Assembly (NCBI GenBank): GCA_037176705.1
Contig: CM073905.1
Span: 27,560,986-27,624,985 of the forward strand
DNA: 64,000 nt
DNA from: Molossus alvarezi
Lineage: Eukaryota > Chordata > Mammalia > Chiroptera > Molossidae
Direction of reading: 5' to 3'
The translations under genes and the position numbers were made by a program. The notes under the pieces were generated by a model that ran no database searches, had not been told where the DNA came from, and saw only the letters and a program-made list of their open reading frames with translations. Position 1 is the stretch's first letter. Each line of letters begins with the position of its first letter. Of the stretch, positions 63,858-64,000 are shown in pieces.

Positions 63858-64000
63858 GGAATAACTTTTAATAACTTGACCGAAGACCCCCTTCTCAAAC
63901 GTCATTGTGGCTTACCCAACTGAACAGTGCTTCTTGTCCTACCCTTCGAGAAACATGGCTCTAGTCCAATTTAAAAAAAAAAAAAAACCGTAACTTTACG

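Noticed and set aside
1..64000. Possible tRNA genes from many tRNA-like segments
   Set aside because: All carry the Ves SINE body and tail or its subtypes; none folds as an independent complete tRNA by eye.
1..64000. CRISPR arrays, operons, prokaryotic mobile systems
   Set aside because: The DNA is mammalian; spaced repeats here are SINEs or microsatellites.

Overview
This is nuclear DNA from a mammal, almost certainly a microbat (Chiroptera, probably Yangochiroptera). More than 40 short interspersed elements are of the tRNA-derived bat Ves type: heads like 'ccctggccggtttggctcag', tails ending in 'cctcgggtgaggat' or 'atcaataaa'. A SPIN-like hAT element and L1/HAL1 copies fit that assignment. 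I saw no obvious Helitron (HeliBat-type) end in 64 kb, which argues weakly against a Helitron-rich vespertilionid such as Myotis. The species cannot be fixed from this window.

Three protein-coding genes are present in the order known from human chromosome 12q24: SVOP (minus), USP30 (plus), ALKBH2 (minus). Bases 1-28601 hold the first four coding exons of SVOP, a synaptic-vesicle MFS transporter (residues 1-127). The rest of SVOP lies beyond the left edge. Bases 28602-37059 form a head-to-head gap of about 8.5 kb between the SVOP and USP30 start codons. It is filled mostly by an HAL1-like retroelement, antisense L1 and Ves SINEs, with a CpG-rich block at each gene start. Bases 37060-58960 hold all 13 coding exons of USP30, a mitochondrial outer-membrane deubiquitinase. 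They join to exactly 517 codons plus stop, with the catalytic Cys77, His452 and Ser477 in place. A roughly 2.1-kb 3' UTR follows, ending at AATAAA 61005-61010. Bases 61469-63326 hold the last two coding exons of ALKBH2, a DNA dealkylase. Its 5' exons lie beyond the right edge. USP30 and ALKBH2 converge tail to tail, with candidate poly(A) signals only about 50 bp apart.

USP30 opposes PINK1/Parkin mitophagy, ALKBH2 repairs alkylated bases and SVOP sits on synaptic vesicles. They are neighbours by conserved synteny and do not form an operon or pathway. I found no new gene system. The unusual content is structural: a SINE that duplicated the USP30 exon 6 splice donor, a tailless 5S rRNA retrocopy with a perfect 16-bp target duplication, an HAL1 whose ORF2-deletion junction is visible, a SPIN-like hAT element, SINE-in-SINE nests, a (CTG)19 tract grown inside an old transposon in ALKBH2, and a candidate GC-AG intron in SVOP. 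Repeat family names are from memory and need a library search.
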